Shown piece by piece: positions 1 to 16,715 of a DNA stretch of 64,000 bases. Position 1 is the first letter of the stretch. Every line of letters starts with the position of its first letter. Position numbers and translations under genes: made by a program. Below the pieces are notes generated by a model, which had not been told where the DNA came from, did no database searches, and saw only the letters and a program-made list of their open reading frames with translations. This DNA is from Hormiphora californensis (lineage: Eukaryota > Ctenophora > Tentaculata > Cydippida > Pleurobrachiidae). The stretch is from contig CM035352.1 of NCBI GenBank assembly GCA_020137815.1, forward strand, positions 9,044,416 through 9,108,415. Direction: 5' to 3'.

Positions 1-2
1 CC

Positions 3-1037
3 CCATTTGACCAGCTTGTATTTGAACACTTCAGAACCTCTGACGCAATCCTAGCGGGGGATTATCTCACAGCCTTTGCCTCTCAGAGCAATGTGGTTCA
101 GATATTCGCTAAGATGTTTAAAATCCAGAAGGAGGATAATTGGGGCTTGCCACTGATGAACGCCATTATCAAAGACCTGTATCTAGTTGCTAGGAAGGCT
201 GATATAGCTGCGGTTGCTAATGGGGAAGCCCCTGGGAGTAAGATAGATGCTTGTGCTGATATCCTTATGACAGTGTTTCGAGTGTGTGCCAGTGACAGTA
301 GAACGAGTATCGAGTACTCCAAACGATGGGGTCTAATGACCATCATCAATCTTCTTTTCAAATGCTACTTTAAAACTAACAAGCTGCACCTCTGCAAACC
401 GCTGATTAAAGCAATTGATAACAACAATAAGGACATCAAGGATGAGTACACTATTGCTGATCGAGTCACCTACAATTACTTTGTGGGTATGAAGTTTATG
501 TTTGATAATGAATTCAAAGCGGCAGATAAGTGTCTCACATTCGCCTTTGAGAACTGTTTGAAGAGTAGTATGGGTAATAAGAGGAAGATCCTGACATATC
601 TCATCCCGGTGAAGATTTCTCTTGGACATATGCCAAGTGGTGGAGTGCTGAAAAAGTACAATTTGTGTGAGTTTGAGAATGTAGTGACGGCGGTTAGGAA
701 TGGAAATATAAAGCTGCTGAATGAAACGATAGAGGAACATGCTGCGTTCTTCATTCGGGCAGGGATCTACCTGATACTGGAGAAATTGAAGGTGATCACT
801 CTGAGAAATCTCTTCAAGAAGATATATATTATCACAGGATCATTCCAAATGGACGTTGTAAACTTCAAACTTGCACTAAACTGGCAGGGTCTTGAGGATG
901 TGGACTTTGAGGAGACGGAGTGTATTCTGGCTAACATGATCAATGATGGGTTTATAAAGGGGTATCTTTCGGAGGCACACAAGAAAATGGTTGTCAGTAA
1001 GGTCACCGCTTTCCCTGCGCTAAAAGACTTTTTGTGA
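3..1037 (+). CDS. PCID2: PCID2, TREX-2 complex PCI-domain protein, 3' part
   Basis: The frame is open from the first bases of the window, so the N-terminus lies upstream; the GTG at 93 is only an internal codon. The visible 344 residues match animal PCID2 (yeast Thp1) over its PCI/winged-helix region: ASDSRTSIEYSKRWG, KTNKLHLCKPLIKAID, YLIPVKISLGHMPSGG, HAAFFIRAGIYLILEKLK and the C-terminal GYLSEAHKKMVVSK. In the family this protein works with GANP and DSS1 in nuclear mRNA export and also affects BRCA2 stability. The last 1 kb has no intron. The stop TGA is at 1035-1037 and the next gene starts 224 bp later. The identification is secure. Confidence 0.93.
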   Translation, partial: PFDQLVFEHFRTSDAILAGDYLTAFASQSNVVQIFAKMFKIQKEDNWGLPLMNAIIKDLYLVARKADIAAVANGEAPGSKIDACADILMTVFRVCASDSRTSIEYSKRWGLMTIINLLFKCYFKTNKLHLCKPLIKAIDNNNKDIKDEYTIADRVTYNYFVGMKFMFDNEFKAADKCLTFAFENCLKSSMGNKRKILTYLIPVKISLGHMPSGGVLKKYNLCEFENVVTAVRNGNIKLLNETIEEHAAFFIRAGIYLILEKLKVITLRNLFKKIYIITGSFQMDVVNFKLALNWQGLEDVDFEETECILANMINDGFIKGYLSEAHKKMVVSKVTAFPALKDFL

Positions 1038-1261
1038 GAGAAAATATTTTTATTCTTGATATCGTTACTTTGCATTTTATTCATTGTTAGAATATGGGAG
1101 TAGTATCATTCTTACCCCCATTTGACTGTCTCTCCCAACACCCCTTCCTCCCTAGTATAGTACCCAGACTCCACTCCTCCCTTTTTTACGTTTCCATTCC
1201 CTCTATTATAGCCTCCTCTCCGATCCCCCTTTATTACACCCCCTCTATTATAGCTCCGTTG

Positions 1262-3529
1262 ATGGCACGAGAGCTGCAGTATCTGCGGCTGCAAGATGAC
1301 CTAGAACAGGCAGCAAAGGAAATAACTCATCTTCAAAACATCAACGACTCCCTGTACAGCACCCAGAGTACTTCCAATGGGGAGCTCAGTAAGTTGAATA
1401 TAGAGGTGACTGCACTGAGATTAGAACGAGACGAATTGAGGAACATAATCCAAGTGGCTGATTCAGGGATAGCGGATATCAGTGATCACTGGAAACAGAA
1501 GTTCTTCTCCTGGAGAGAGACAGAGACCGCACTGAGAAAGGAAATCAATGAGAACAGGAAGCAGATTGAAGAACTTGTCGCAGAGAGAAAAGCAGATCAG
1601 GAGGAATGGGAGAGAAAATCAGAAAAGTTACTGCAAGACAACGCAGCATTAGTTGACAAAAACAAGGAGCTAACAGTGATATTGAGTAACAAAGAAACAG
1701 AGATGGACCATGTTAGTTGTAAACTAGTTGAGGAATCCAAGAAGGGTGTCCAGCTGATGTTTGTTGCACGTGAAAATGAGATCCTCCAGGAAAAGCTAAG
1801 GGTTTTAGAGAACAAAGTGAGCTCGTTCTACGAACAATCCTCGAAACAACATTACCCACAGTCAGACCGGGAGGTGGAGGAGAGATATCGGGCTGAAAAT
1901 AGCCGACTGAAAACAGAGCTCTCACAACGTACTAGTGATCTCCGGCGAATCCAGGAAGAGCTAGGTCGGACAAACTGCCTGAATGAAACACAGGCATCCA
2001 AAATGGTGCACCTCCGTAAACAATCTGAGACATCAAATGAGTCGGTTGCTAATGCGGCACTCAGTCTCTCTAAGGAGCGGGAAAAGTGCAGGAGAGCAAA
2101 TGATAAGGTCAGCCAGCTAGAACACCAAGTTGCCACTCTAACTAAAATCAACTCTGATCTAAAGGGTGAAGTGTCTCTGAAGATGAGGCTCCTTCAGGAG
2201 AAAGACAACCAGATCCACAACTACAGAACATCCTACCAAACACTGGAGGAGAAGGTTGGCAAGAACATATCTGATATGGATCAGTACCGGGCTACTGTGG
2301 AGACATCTGAGAAAGAGAACCGGGTTTTGGTTCAAAAGTTGGAGGACTTGAAGCAAAAACACGCTGCGTTGATAAAGAGAGCTCATAACCTGGAGGAGGA
2401 TAAAATTGTGTTGGAGAGGGAGAATGATGAATGTAATAGCAAGATTCGGTTGCTTAGCAACCAATATCGAGAAGCAGAACTTGGTACTACCAACGCAGAC
2501 CGGGCTCTAGGTCAGTGGCAGCAGCGAGTGTTGGACCTAGAGATGGATCTCAATGAGAAGGTGCTTCAAATTAACGAAACTTCCCAAGAAAATGCCAGGC
2601 TTTCCTCTGAAATCTCCTCACTCACATCGGAGGCAGGACGACTTAACGATGTGGTACTAGAGAAGGCTGGTGCTGTTAGGAAGTTACAAGAGGAGCTTGT
2701 TGCTGAGAGAGCGAGAGCTGATTCAGAACTCTCCAAACTCAAGGAAGAGATTGTTATCAAACAGGCTGAATCTGAGGAGGGTAAATCCTTGGTGTCCGTT
2801 CCTTCAGTTGTACTGGTTGATGTTGCTACTGAAACAGACAGGAAGGAATCCCCTCCTCCCTCTAATCACCGTCTTCACCAACTTGAGATTGAGTGTGAAA
2901 TGAGAGAACGGAAACTGAATCACGCTAAAATGGAACTCCAGAAACAAGCAACAAAGCTGATTGAGAGTCAGTGTCAGATAGACACACTACAGGTGAAGTT
3001 AGCTGCTGCTGTCCCTCCTCCTGTTTTGAACAAGTCCAGATCCAGACAACCTTCCTCCAGATCAGAAGAGTTGGCACGACTCCAGAGTGAGATAAGGTCC
3101 CTGCAGCAAGTTATAGCTGACAGGGAGGGGGAGTTGGATGGGTTGAGGGAGACCGAGATGAAGTTAAAGGAACAAAACCAGGCGTACGGGAAACTTGGTG
3201 AGCTAGTTGAAACTCTGCAACGTGAGCTGGAAGAGAAACATAGCTCTGTTATCAGAGAGATGAATTTCTACAAGGATAGGCTGATGAGATATGAACAGGG
3301 TCTGTGTAATGGGGTTAGTAAAGGGATTAACACATCACCATCGGTTGATAGACCACCCTCCTCTCTAGTTGCTACAGACATGATTATAAAGCCTGCACCT
3401 CCCTCCCCTGTTAATTTGAAAGAGCTGGTTAACGTTATGGATAATCTAAAGTGTGAATATCAAGTTGGCCTTGATAGGATTTACGGGGAGTTTCAAGATC
3501 GGGTCTCGGAATACCCCGAGTGTTTGTGA
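1262..3529 (+). CDS. long coiled-coil protein, 755 aa, unidentified
   Basis: Single-exon frame starting MARELQYLRLQDDLEQ. The same frame is open back to 1094, but that part is a C/T-rich leader of low complexity. The ATG at 1262 is preferred because heptad-patterned coding begins there and a pyrimidine stretch ending in AG sits 8 nt upstream. Almost the whole protein is predicted coiled coil rich in E, K, Q, L and R, broken by proline/serine-rich segments near residues 515-540, 585-600 and 695-715. The C-terminus (KELVNVMDNLKCEYQVGLDR) is less repetitive and may be conserved. The composition suggests a centrosomal, ciliary or cytoskeletal scaffold, but I do not recognise the family and assign no function. 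The stop region is duplicated just downstream. Confidence 0.8.
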   Translation: MARELQYLRLQDDLEQAAKEITHLQNINDSLYSTQSTSNGELSKLNIEVTALRLERDELRNIIQVADSGIADISDHWKQKFFSWRETETALRKEINENRKQIEELVAERKADQEEWERKSEKLLQDNAALVDKNKELTVILSNKETEMDHVSCKLVEESKKGVQLMFVARENEILQEKLRVLENKVSSFYEQSSKQHYPQSDREVEERYRAENSRLKTELSQRTSDLRRIQEELGRTNCLNETQASKMVHLRKQSETSNESVANAALSLSKEREKCRRANDKVSQLEHQVATLTKINSDLKGEVSLKMRLLQEKDNQIHNYRTSYQTLEEKVGKNISDMDQYRATVETSEKENRVLVQKLEDLKQKHAALIKRAHNLEEDKIVLERENDECNSKIRLLSNQYREAELGTTNADRALGQWQQRVLDLEMDLNEKVLQINETSQENARLSSEISSLTSEAGRLNDVVLEKAGAVRKLQEELVAERARADSELSKLKEEIVIKQAESEEGKSLVSVPSVVLVDVATETDRKESPPPSNHRLHQLEIECEMRERKLNHAKMELQKQATKLIESQCQIDTLQVKLAAAVPPPVLNKSRSRQPSSRSEELARLQSEIRSLQQVIADREGELDGLRETEMKLKEQNQAYGKLGELVETLQRELEEKHSSVIREMNFYKDRLMRYEQGLCNGVSKGINTSPSVDRPPSSLVATDMIIKPAPPSPVNLKELVNVMDNLKCEYQVGLDRIYGEFQDRVSEYPECL

Positions 3530-3586
3530 GACAACACAATACCCCGAGTGTTTGTGAGACAACCCTCCCCGTCGGAGTGTTTGTAA
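3511..3586 (+). repeat. tandem duplication across the stop codon
   Basis: A 27-bp period: the last codons and stop of the coiled-coil gene (ATACCCCGAGTGTTTGTGAG) at about 3511 recur at about 3538, and a decayed third piece (CGGAGTGTTTGTA) follows near 3573. The first copy carries the functional TGA at 3527-3529. Confidence 0.9.
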
Positions 3587-3875
3587 TTAGAAGTTATGGA
3601 ATGTATATTAAGTATTTTTATTTATTTTACTCTGACAATGTAAATATTATTAGATATTTTGTTACTACAGATTAATGACCTGCCTTTCTTCTTCTCAGCT
3701 CACCTCTCTCTTATTTTACTTGCTCGACCCCGTCTCACCAAACGAAACAACTCTCTCGCTCTCACCTCTCTCGCTCTTACCTTACTCTCAGATTTCTCAC
3801 CTCTCCCTCCCTGCCTTGCTCGACCCTGTCTCACTGAAGAAAAAAAACAATCTCATGCTCTCCCTCTTATTCTCT
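3587..3875. other. intergenic, no gene seen
   Basis: The stretch opens AT-rich with runs such as TATTTTTATTTATTTTAC, plausible as the 3' UTR end of the coiled-coil gene. It then turns into C/T-rich sequence with CTCTCGCTCT motifs. Two short overlapping frames at 3659-3881 are low-complexity Leu/Ser/Pro and are not credible genes. Confidence 0.5.
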
Positions 3876-4819
3876 GACTAGAGAGCCCAGGCAAAAGAAC
3901 AAAAAACTCTCACACCCTATTGACTCCTCTCAATCCTAATCCCTGGCTCATGCCTACTTTGCTCCCTACGGCGCCGCTTCGCGGCACCTCCGGTCGCGAG
4001 ATCAAACTCCACACCCCCTTCCCCCTGTTGACTCCCCTCATTCCTCACCCCTCTTATCCCTATTGACTCCCCTCGGCCCCTATTGAATCATATCGTCCCC
4101 TATTCACGTCATCTCACCCTCTAGGTATTCACTTTCCTATAACGCCATAAGGAACACTTCCCTAACCCCTCTCTCAATCTGTGATCTGAAGCAGTTCAGA
4201 GCACCACATTTTCCATCATTGTTCACCATTTCCCCCATTACTCAGTCATTTCTCAACCAATTTCGAAAATCTTGGGCTCATTCGAAAGATAATCTTAAGC
4301 TCTTTCAAATCAGCTATTATCCCCCAAATTTATAAAACCTTTACACACGCACGTGCACTCCCCAAGCCCCACCAACCATCCCTAACAACACGCCAATTTT
4401 CCACGTGCAAACCCTAAAAACCCCTCCCCCAAATTTTGTCTTGCAACCATCTCTGCTTTATAATATAGACTAGAGAGCCCAGGCAAAAGACCCAAAACTA
4501 CTCTCGCCCCCTACTGACTCCCCCCACCCCTATCGAATCCTCTCAATATCTACTGACTGCTCTCGCCCCACATTATTGAATACTCATTCCTCAACACCCT
4601 CCTTCCCCCCGCCCCCGCTATGTTGACCAACTCACCCCATAACCCCCTTACAGCCAGTTGGAGTCCTATAACAACCCCAACCCCCCCCCCCGTCTCCATG
4701 TCTCTCTCTCCCCCTCTCCATCTCCCTCTCTTTCCCTGTCCCTTCTCCAATGGATAGTCTCCATCTATCCCCTATCCCCCTCTCTCTCTATCCCTCTCAC
4801 CCCATCATTCGATTCCCTC

Positions 4820-4821
<2 letters not shown>

Positions 4822-4882
<61 letters not shown>
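4822..4882 (+). repeat. (CT)n microsatellite in B1
   Basis: About 60 bp of CT dinucleotides inside block B1. The copy in B2 is about 28 bp longer. Confidence 0.95.
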
Positions 4883-4887
<5 letters not shown>

Positions 4888-6242
4888 TCCCCCCCTCTTT
4901 CTCTCTATCGTCGTCTTCATATCGGGCTGGTGAATATAATAGAAGCTGGTACAGGGAACTCTTTAGAGTACTGCAGCTGAAGAACATACCGAATCAGGTT
5001 ATAAAGATCCGTAGAACTGGAGCAGTGTAGAGTTATTAAAGCTGGGATACGAATTGGTAGAAAAGCTTTTGCATTCATCGGGGCCGCAGCAGTAGATGGC
5101 AAAACACCACAAAACACGACAGGAACACGCAATACAACACCCAACAACATGCACGTGCAGTATTAACACTCTTGCCCACCATCATGGCAACTCCCCAAAC
5201 CCCCCACCAAACACCCCTAACAACACGTCAATTTTCCACGTGCAAGCCCTAAAACCCCCTCCCCCAAATTTTGTCTTGCAACCATCTCTGCTTTATAATA
5301 TAGACTAGAGAGCCCAGGCAAAAGAACAAAAAACTCTCACACCCTATTGACTCCTCTCAATCCCCTACTTTGCTCCCTACGGCGCCGCTTCGCGGCACCT
5401 CCGGTCGCGAGATCATAATCCACGCCCCCTTCCCCCTGTTGACTCCCCTCAGTCCTCACCCCAGACCCCTCTTATCCCTATTGACTCCCCTCGGCCCCTA
5501 TTGATCATATCGTACCCTATTCACTCCATCTCACCCTCTATTCACTCCCCTATAACGCCATAATGAACACTCCCCTCACCCCTCTCTCAATTTGTGATTT
5601 GAAGCAGTTCAGAACCCCACATTTTCCCTCATTTTTCACCATTTTCGCGATAACTCGGTCGTTTCTGAACCAATTTCGAAAATCTTGGGCTCATTAGAAA
5701 GATAATCTCAAGCTCTTTCAAATCAGCTATTATCCCCCAAATTTATAAAACCTTTACACACGCACGTGCACGACCCAAACCCCACCAAACACCCCTAACA
5801 ACACGTCAATTTTCCACGTGCAAACCCCCTCTCCCCTCCTCCCCCAAATTTTGTCTTGCAAGGTTCTCTGCTTTATAATATAGACTAGAGAGCCCAGGCA
5901 AAAGACCCAAAACTACTCTCGCCCCCTACTGACTCCCCCCACCCCTATCGAATCCTCTCAATATCTACTGACTGCTCTCGCCCCACATTATTGAATACTC
6001 ATTCCTCAACACCCTCCTTCCCCCCGCCCCCGCTATGTTGACCAACTCACCCCATAACCCCCTTACAGCCAGTTGGAGTCCTATAACAACCCCAACCCCC
6101 CCCCCCCCCCCCCCGTCTCCATGTCTCTCTCTCCCCCTCTCCATCTCCCTCTCTTTCCCTGTCCCCTCTCCAATGGATAGTCTCCATCTATCCCCTATCC
6201 CCCTCTCTCTCTATCCCTCTCACCCCATCATTCGATTCCCTC

Positions 6243-6244
<2 letters not shown>

Positions 6245-6332
<88 letters not shown>
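6245..6332 (+). repeat. (CT)n microsatellite in B2
   Basis: About 88 bp of CT dinucleotides, homologous in position to the tract at 4822. Confidence 0.95.
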
Positions 6333-6338
<6 letters not shown>

Positions 6339-7340
6339 TCCCCCCCTCTTTCTCTCTATCGTCGTCTTCATATCGGGCTGGTGAATATAATAGAAGCTGG
6401 TACAGGGAACTCTTTAGAGTACTGCAGCTGAAGAACATACCGAATCAGGTTATAAAGATCCGTAGAACTGGAGCAGTGTAGAGTTATTAAAGCTGGGATA
6501 CGAATTGGTAGAAAAGCTTTTGCATTCATCGGGGCCGCAGCAGTAGATGGCAAAACACCACAAAACACGACAGGAACACGCAATACAACACCCAACAACA
6601 TGCACGTGCAGTATTAACACTCTTGCCCACCATCATGGCAACTCCCCAAACCCCCCACCAAACACCCCTAACAACACGTCAATTTTCCACGTGCAAGCCC
6701 TAAAACCCCCTCCCCCAAATTTTGTCTTGCAACCATCTCTGCTTTATAATATAGACTAGAGAGCCCAGGCAAAAGAACAAAAAACTCTCACACCCTATTG
6801 ACTCCTCTCAATCCCCTACTTTGCTCCCTACGGCGCCGCTTCGCGGCACCTCCGGTCGCGAGATCATAATCCACGCCCCCTTCCCCCTGTTGACTCCCCT
6901 CAGTCCTCACCCCAGACCCCTCTTATCCCTATTGACTCCCCTCGGCCCCTATTGATCATATCGTACCCTATTCACTCCATCTCACCCTCTATTCACTCCC
7001 CTATAACGCCATAATGAACACTCCCCTCACCCCTCTCTCAATTTGTGATTTGAAGCAGTTCAGAACCCCACATTTTCCCTCATTTTTCACCATTTTCGCG
7101 ATAACTCGGTCGTTTCTGAACCAATTTCGAAAATCTTGGGCTCATTAGAAAGATAATCTCAAGCTCTTTCAAATCAGCTATTATCCCCCAAATTTATAAA
7201 ACCTTTACACACGCACGTGCACGACCCAAACCCCACCAAACACCCCTAACAACACGTCAATTTTCCACGTGCAAACCCCCTCTCCCCTCCTCCCCCAAAT
7301 TTTGTCTTGCAAGGTTCTCTGCTTTATAATATAGATTTGT

Positions 7341-7388
7341 CTGTCAGTCAAATACTTGAGTGTGCACACACATATATTTGACTGACAG
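7341..7388. repeat. short perfect inverted repeat
   Basis: CTGTCAGTCAAATA at 7341-7354 is the exact reverse complement of TATTTGACTGACAG at 7375-7388, with a 20-bp loop of alternating purine/pyrimidine (GTGTGCACACACATA). It begins 5 bp after the array ends, so it may mark an insertion boundary. Confidence 0.9.
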
Positions 7389-7501
7389 AAACGTGTTGCC
7401 CCTCATTATTTCTTCGACTCCTCTCATCCCCCCCCCCCCCCCCCTCGTGTCTGAACTAAACCCTCCTCCCACTACTTTATATTTTAGCCCCCTCTGTAGC
7501 C

Positions 7502-8416
7502 ATGGTTGCCGCACCCCCCAGTAACGACCTCAGACGGAAGGACAGGATCGTCAGGTAAGGGCGGGATTGGGAGCCGGGATGGTTAACTGTATGGATTAGG
7601 GATTGGGCAATTGGGATTTATTGTTTAGCTCGTAGACCCTTTGTTACATTACATAGCATAGACTAGTATAGTATTAGTTGCTCACATCAATCCAGCCCTC
7701 AGGCGAACAGTACCTTTGAAATGGACCCCTTGTATCACTGATCCCTCTATTCCCACACAGGTACAAACCGTATGTGCCGAAGGAGGGAGAGGACCCAATG
7801 TCAGAGTACATGAACCTACTGGCCATGCTGTTTAGTATGTGCGGCCTTATGATGCGCTTCAAGTGGGCAGCATGGGCAGCTGTAAGTGATAATATTAATA
7901 TCACATTGTTAATCATCCCCCCAACTAACTATCAAATCATTCTGGTTATTTGGGACAGACTGGACAGAGATCACCATATAATATCGATGTGACGTGTTGT
8001 GATCAATCTTAGTAGTATGGGTTCATGTGGGAATGTATTATTGTGGGGAAGCCATTATATTAACCATGTCTCCCCTGTCACATATTGTTACACTGTGTTA
8101 GTTAGTTTAATAGTTTTGCCCTAGTGTTCCTTTTGAACTTACAACGTACAACTTGCACGTCTCCAATCTTTTAGTTAGGGAAACTAACATTTCATGGGAT
8201 GAGAGAGGGTCAAGCAATAGGTGTCAATATAATGCCTGGGAAATTAACTAAACCCCCCCCCCCTGACAGGTGTACTGTGCGTTTATTGGGTTTTCAAATT
8301 CACGAAGCTCAGAGGATACTAAGCAGATATTCAGTAGTTTCATGCTCTCCATCTCTAGTGTCGTAATGAGTTATCTACAGTCCCCAACACCCATGGCAAT
8401 CAGCTATTTCTCCTGA
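7502..8416 (+). CDS. WDR83OS: Asterix (WDR83OS), PAT complex subunit, 106 aa
   Basis: Three exons: 7502-7554, 7761-7881 and 8270-8416. The spliced product is 106 aa, the same length as human Asterix. Diagnostic stretches are [36 protein letters not shown] and [16 protein letters not shown]. In the family this small ER membrane protein has three hydrophobic helices and pairs with CCDC47 in the PAT complex, which chaperones the first transmembrane segments of multipass proteins at the ribosome-translocon. All introns obey GT-AG. The start is preceded by CTGTAG 2 nt upstream. The stop TGA is at 8414-8416. PDCL starts 271 bp downstream. Confidence 0.95.
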
Positions 8417-8687
8417 ACACTTAACGGGCACTAGGGGACCTCCCTGCTCGTCTCGGGTGTATCAGACCTGGACAATGTGACAAAATGTGACAATGTGTCG
8501 TCCACGCTCGGAACCTCCCCCCAATATGTTTCTCTCTTTTTGTGTGACTATTAATAATGCGAATATGTATCAGTTAAAATTATTCTGTTTTTGAGACCTT
8601 TACTTTCCTGACACTATTTCACTGCTATTTTAGAGGCTGTTTAATGATCAACTATAATCAGTCCCCCCTCTCTAGCAAGACTGAAAC
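8417..8687. other. short intergenic between WDR83OS and PDCL
   Basis: 271 bp with no gene. It contains the Asterix 3' UTR (TTAATAATGCG near 8552) and ends in CCCCCCTCTCTAG, a good 3' splice site 12 nt before the PDCL ATG. Confidence 0.5.
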
Positions 8688-11022
8688 ATGGCTACAATGG
8701 AAGACAGACTACTTGGGGAGAAACTCCACTATTACTGCAGCAGTAGTGAAGATGAGGGGGATGACAAAGAAGAGGAAAAAGAGACGCAACAAGAGGATGA
8801 AGAGGGTGGATTCAACACAGAAAAGTCGAAGGAGGCCCAAGCAGAAAAGATAGCCGGGCAAGAGTGGAAGGGGGTGAGTAAACGGAGCGCGCGGTGTCTA
8901 ACTCACATGACATTTCTTGTTGTCAGCACTTCGTGCGCGCGCACTGTACTTCGCTGAGCTTCCACAACGTCTTTACCCTCACACTTCCAAATGTGGATGG
9001 CATCAGCCCGGAAGCAGTGATGGCTACCAGAAAGCGAACACGTTGTTTTTTCAGGGTAACAGACGACATAACACTGGTGTAAAGGGAGTGAAAGAAGATG
9101 CGAGGGCCTATCAACGGTGGATCTTAGAAAAAGAACAGAAACGGATAGATGATCTGGCGAAAGCTGCTTCTCGATTCTCTCTCCAGGGTAACTCTCATAA
9201 TGTCCTCCCCAGTCCCCCGATTATATAGCCCCATTATCTTCCCCTCGAGCTTCCCCTCGCCACACACCTAAATCCTAACCCCCCCCCCCCCCCCACTTAG
9301 AGCCTGATAAAGGGGAGGTTAGTGACCTAGAAGACGATGATGACGAATTCATGGCCGCCTATAGACAGAAGAGGATGCAAGAAATGAAGGAGATAGTGTC
9401 ACCAGTATTTGGAGTTGTTACTGAACTAACGGAGAACACATTCTGTGAGACTATAGATGCAGCTGCCCCTTACACTGATGTTGTAGTGTACATACATGAG
9501 AACCATATTGCTGCCTGCAGGAGGTATGTGGGGACCATTGTACAGGATGGTAGGGAGGTGGCCCCATCTTGGGGTGGTAGGGAGGTGGCGTGTAGAAGGA
9601 AAGGGTAGGAGTTATTGTATGAGTGTCAGGGTGTTTGAGTTGCTTGAAACTGTGTATGAACAATTCAAAAACTGGGTGAACAGTAGGGGGTGCCAATCTA
9701 GGATTTCTGAACTGGTTGAAGAGAGTAGGGGAGCTTTTCACTGTTCTGAACACTGTTCATTGAACTGTAGGGGGTGGTATTCACTGGATACTGGTCATTA
9801 GTAATGTGCTAAATTTAGAAGATCTGTAAAGAAAGACGTGAAATTGGATTCTTTGACAGGTCAATTGAGTCGCCTGACACTGTGTCATTTAGTGGGCTAT
9901 AGGTAGTTCTAGAATCTCTAAGGGGGGGGGGGTGTGAACAATTTCTCTACAGAGCTGTGTGGGAAGAACTTAGGACATCAGTGACAATAGACAGATCTCT
10001 CTGAGAGAGAGAATAGACAGATCGTCGCAGGTACGCGAACTGTGAAATAGAGAAAGAGAGGGAGAAAGATAGAGAAAGAGAGGGAGAGGGAGAGGGAGAG
10101 AGAGAGAGAGAGAGGGAGAGAGAGGGAGAGGGACTGAGAGTAATAGAGAAAGAGAGAGATACTTACTTCACTTTTTTGAGAGAGAGAGAGAGAAATGAAG
10201 CTGGATTTAAATTAGATCTGTCAAATCTGGATAGCTCCTGTATTTACTATTGTCACACAATTGACAACTCTAGCTCTGTCTTCCTCTGAACAAGACAAGT
10301 GTGAGAGCTTTGAAATAGAGAGAGCTGAGAGAGTGAGCTGGTTTAAACTTCTTGACGTCTAGCAAGACCTAGTTCGACCCTCTTTCTAGCTATGTAAAGG
10401 AGGTTTAGAACATGACAAGTCGATCCCGTGTCAGCAGGCAGCTTCATGGTAGTGCATCGTCTCTGATATTATCGCTGGTTCCTAAATTCACGTCCCTTTC
10501 ATCACAAAACAACCAATACCCATGCCAGGTATAAGGAGATGCTCCCTAGAATGGCTGTGGAGTTTCCACACACCCAGATATGTTGTATCAAGGCTAGTGC
10601 TGCCCAGATGAGCTCCAATTTCATACAGCGGGGTTTACCCACCTTCATTGCATACAAGTAAGTGTTGGAATCCCCAGTTACATTATACAACCCCCAGTTG
10701 TAAAGCCTCATTTAAACAACTGGAAGGGCCGTTCTGTCGTGCGGCAGAGTTTGGTACGCTATAACCTAGAGCCACACACACACACACAACTGGAAGGGGT
10801 TTCATCTTCATTCCATGCAGGGCACTCGAAATAGTTCTAATCGACCCTTTATTAGGTTAAATCGACATCTAGTCAAGTTCTAACTGCACCTCTTTACTTT
10901 ACAACAGGGCAGGTGAGGTGAAATCTACTTGGATTAATATTCGTGAGTTTATTGGTGACGATGCAGAGTGGGATGTGCTGATTGAGAATCTACAGGAACA
11001 GAGGATACTACCTTACATCTAG
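8688..11022 (+). CDS. PDCL: phosducin-like protein 1 (PDCL/PhLP1), 261 aa
   Basis: Five exons: 8688-8873, 9055-9187, 9301-9523, 10529-10657, 10908-11022. Reading-frame phase is conserved across all joins and gives 261 aa (human PDCL is 301). The N-terminus MATMEDRLLGEKLHYYCSSS is followed by an acidic stretch, then NTGVKGVKEDARAYQRW (phosducin N-domain), DDDEFMAAYRQKRMQEMKE, and a thioredoxin-like domain (VVVYIHENHIAAC to AGEVKSTWINIREF). It lacks the catalytic CxxC, as is normal for the family. PhLP1 is a co-chaperone of CCT/TRiC that releases G-beta and promotes G-beta-gamma dimer assembly in the cytosol. Intron 3 (about 1 kb) carries GA-rich repeats. The tail after GDDAEWDVLIENLQEQ is shorter than in vertebrates. 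Confidence 0.93.
10056..10195 (+). repeat. GA-rich microsatellite cluster in PDCL intron 3
   Basis: Interrupted (GA)n and GAGAGG runs on the coding strand. No ORF of interest. Confidence 0.85.
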
Positions 11023-11602
11023 AAAGGAGTTAGAAAGGAGCTGTTACTCAACAAGGAGTTGTTGATTACGGGGGAGTAAGTAGCTGGAACGGACAGTTCA
11101 GAAAACCCTTCTGGTATACACCGAACATCCTGAACTGTGTGTGAATCAAAGGGTACACTAAGGCAATTATTAGGTAATTGATTAGAAAAAGTTAACATTG
11201 TGTGCTGATTAAAAACGATAATAAACTCATAAGAGCAAGGTACCAAGAAGGTTTGGGAACAGTTACTATTTTTGTTATTCTTTTGGATTTCATTTAATTT
11301 GTATTGTATCATGCTTTTATCTATCTACATTCATCTAAATTACCAAGTGTTTTATTCACTTTCCTTTTTATAGATTCCCCCTTTGTCTCACCTGCTATGA
11401 CGCCCACCCTAACTAACTACTAAAAGGTGAACCCCGCTCCCCCAGCTCGACAACTACTTTAAAACTCTACTTCTAACCCTAAACTAACTCCTAGTTCCCT
11501 CCCAAGTGCCATGTATCACTAACCCCTAGTTTTCTCATGAGACACCCCCCCCCCCCCCATGAGACTCATGTATCACTAACCCCTAGTTATCTCCCAAGTG
11601 CC
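11023..11602. other. intergenic with duplicated start region of the zinc-finger gene
   Basis: The first about 350 bp hold the PDCL 3' UTR and AT-rich sequence with no gene. From about 11490 the motif CTCCCAAGTGCCATGTA appears, then a C-tract, then the same motif again at 11591 leading into the real start. The segment CATGTATCACTAACCCCTAG is also present twice (11510 and 11568). Confidence 0.8.

Positions 11603-16715
<5,113 letters not shown>

Larger units (their letters stand above)
3876..7335 (+). repeat. A-B-A-B-A composite tandem array
   Basis: Five blocks, each starting GACTAGAGAGCCCAGGCAAA: A1 3876-4467, B1 4468-5302, A2 5303-5882, B2 5883-6753, A3 6754-7335. The A2-B2 and B2-A3 blocks repeat the A1-B1 pair with a period near 1.42-1.45 kb; the length difference comes mainly from the (CT)n tract in B. 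A2 and A3 are nearly identical while A1 is more divergent, so the last duplication is recent. All blocks end with the same CTGCTTTATAATATAGA. The A blocks contain a segment shared with the MULE-type MITEs at 30988 and 51924. I see no credible protein; the short frames here are Ser/Leu or Arg/Glu low complexity. Confidence 0.9.

Noticed and set aside
1094..1261. 56-codon N-terminal extension of the coiled-coil protein
   Set aside because: It is C/T-rich low complexity before a good AG and ATG; heptad coding begins only at 1262.
4805..4987. Arg/Glu or Ser/Leu-repeat ORFs (also at 6220, 13534, 15004-15610, 24823-25204, 60529)
   Set aside because: They are translations of GA/CT or GACA microsatellites with no independent coding signal.
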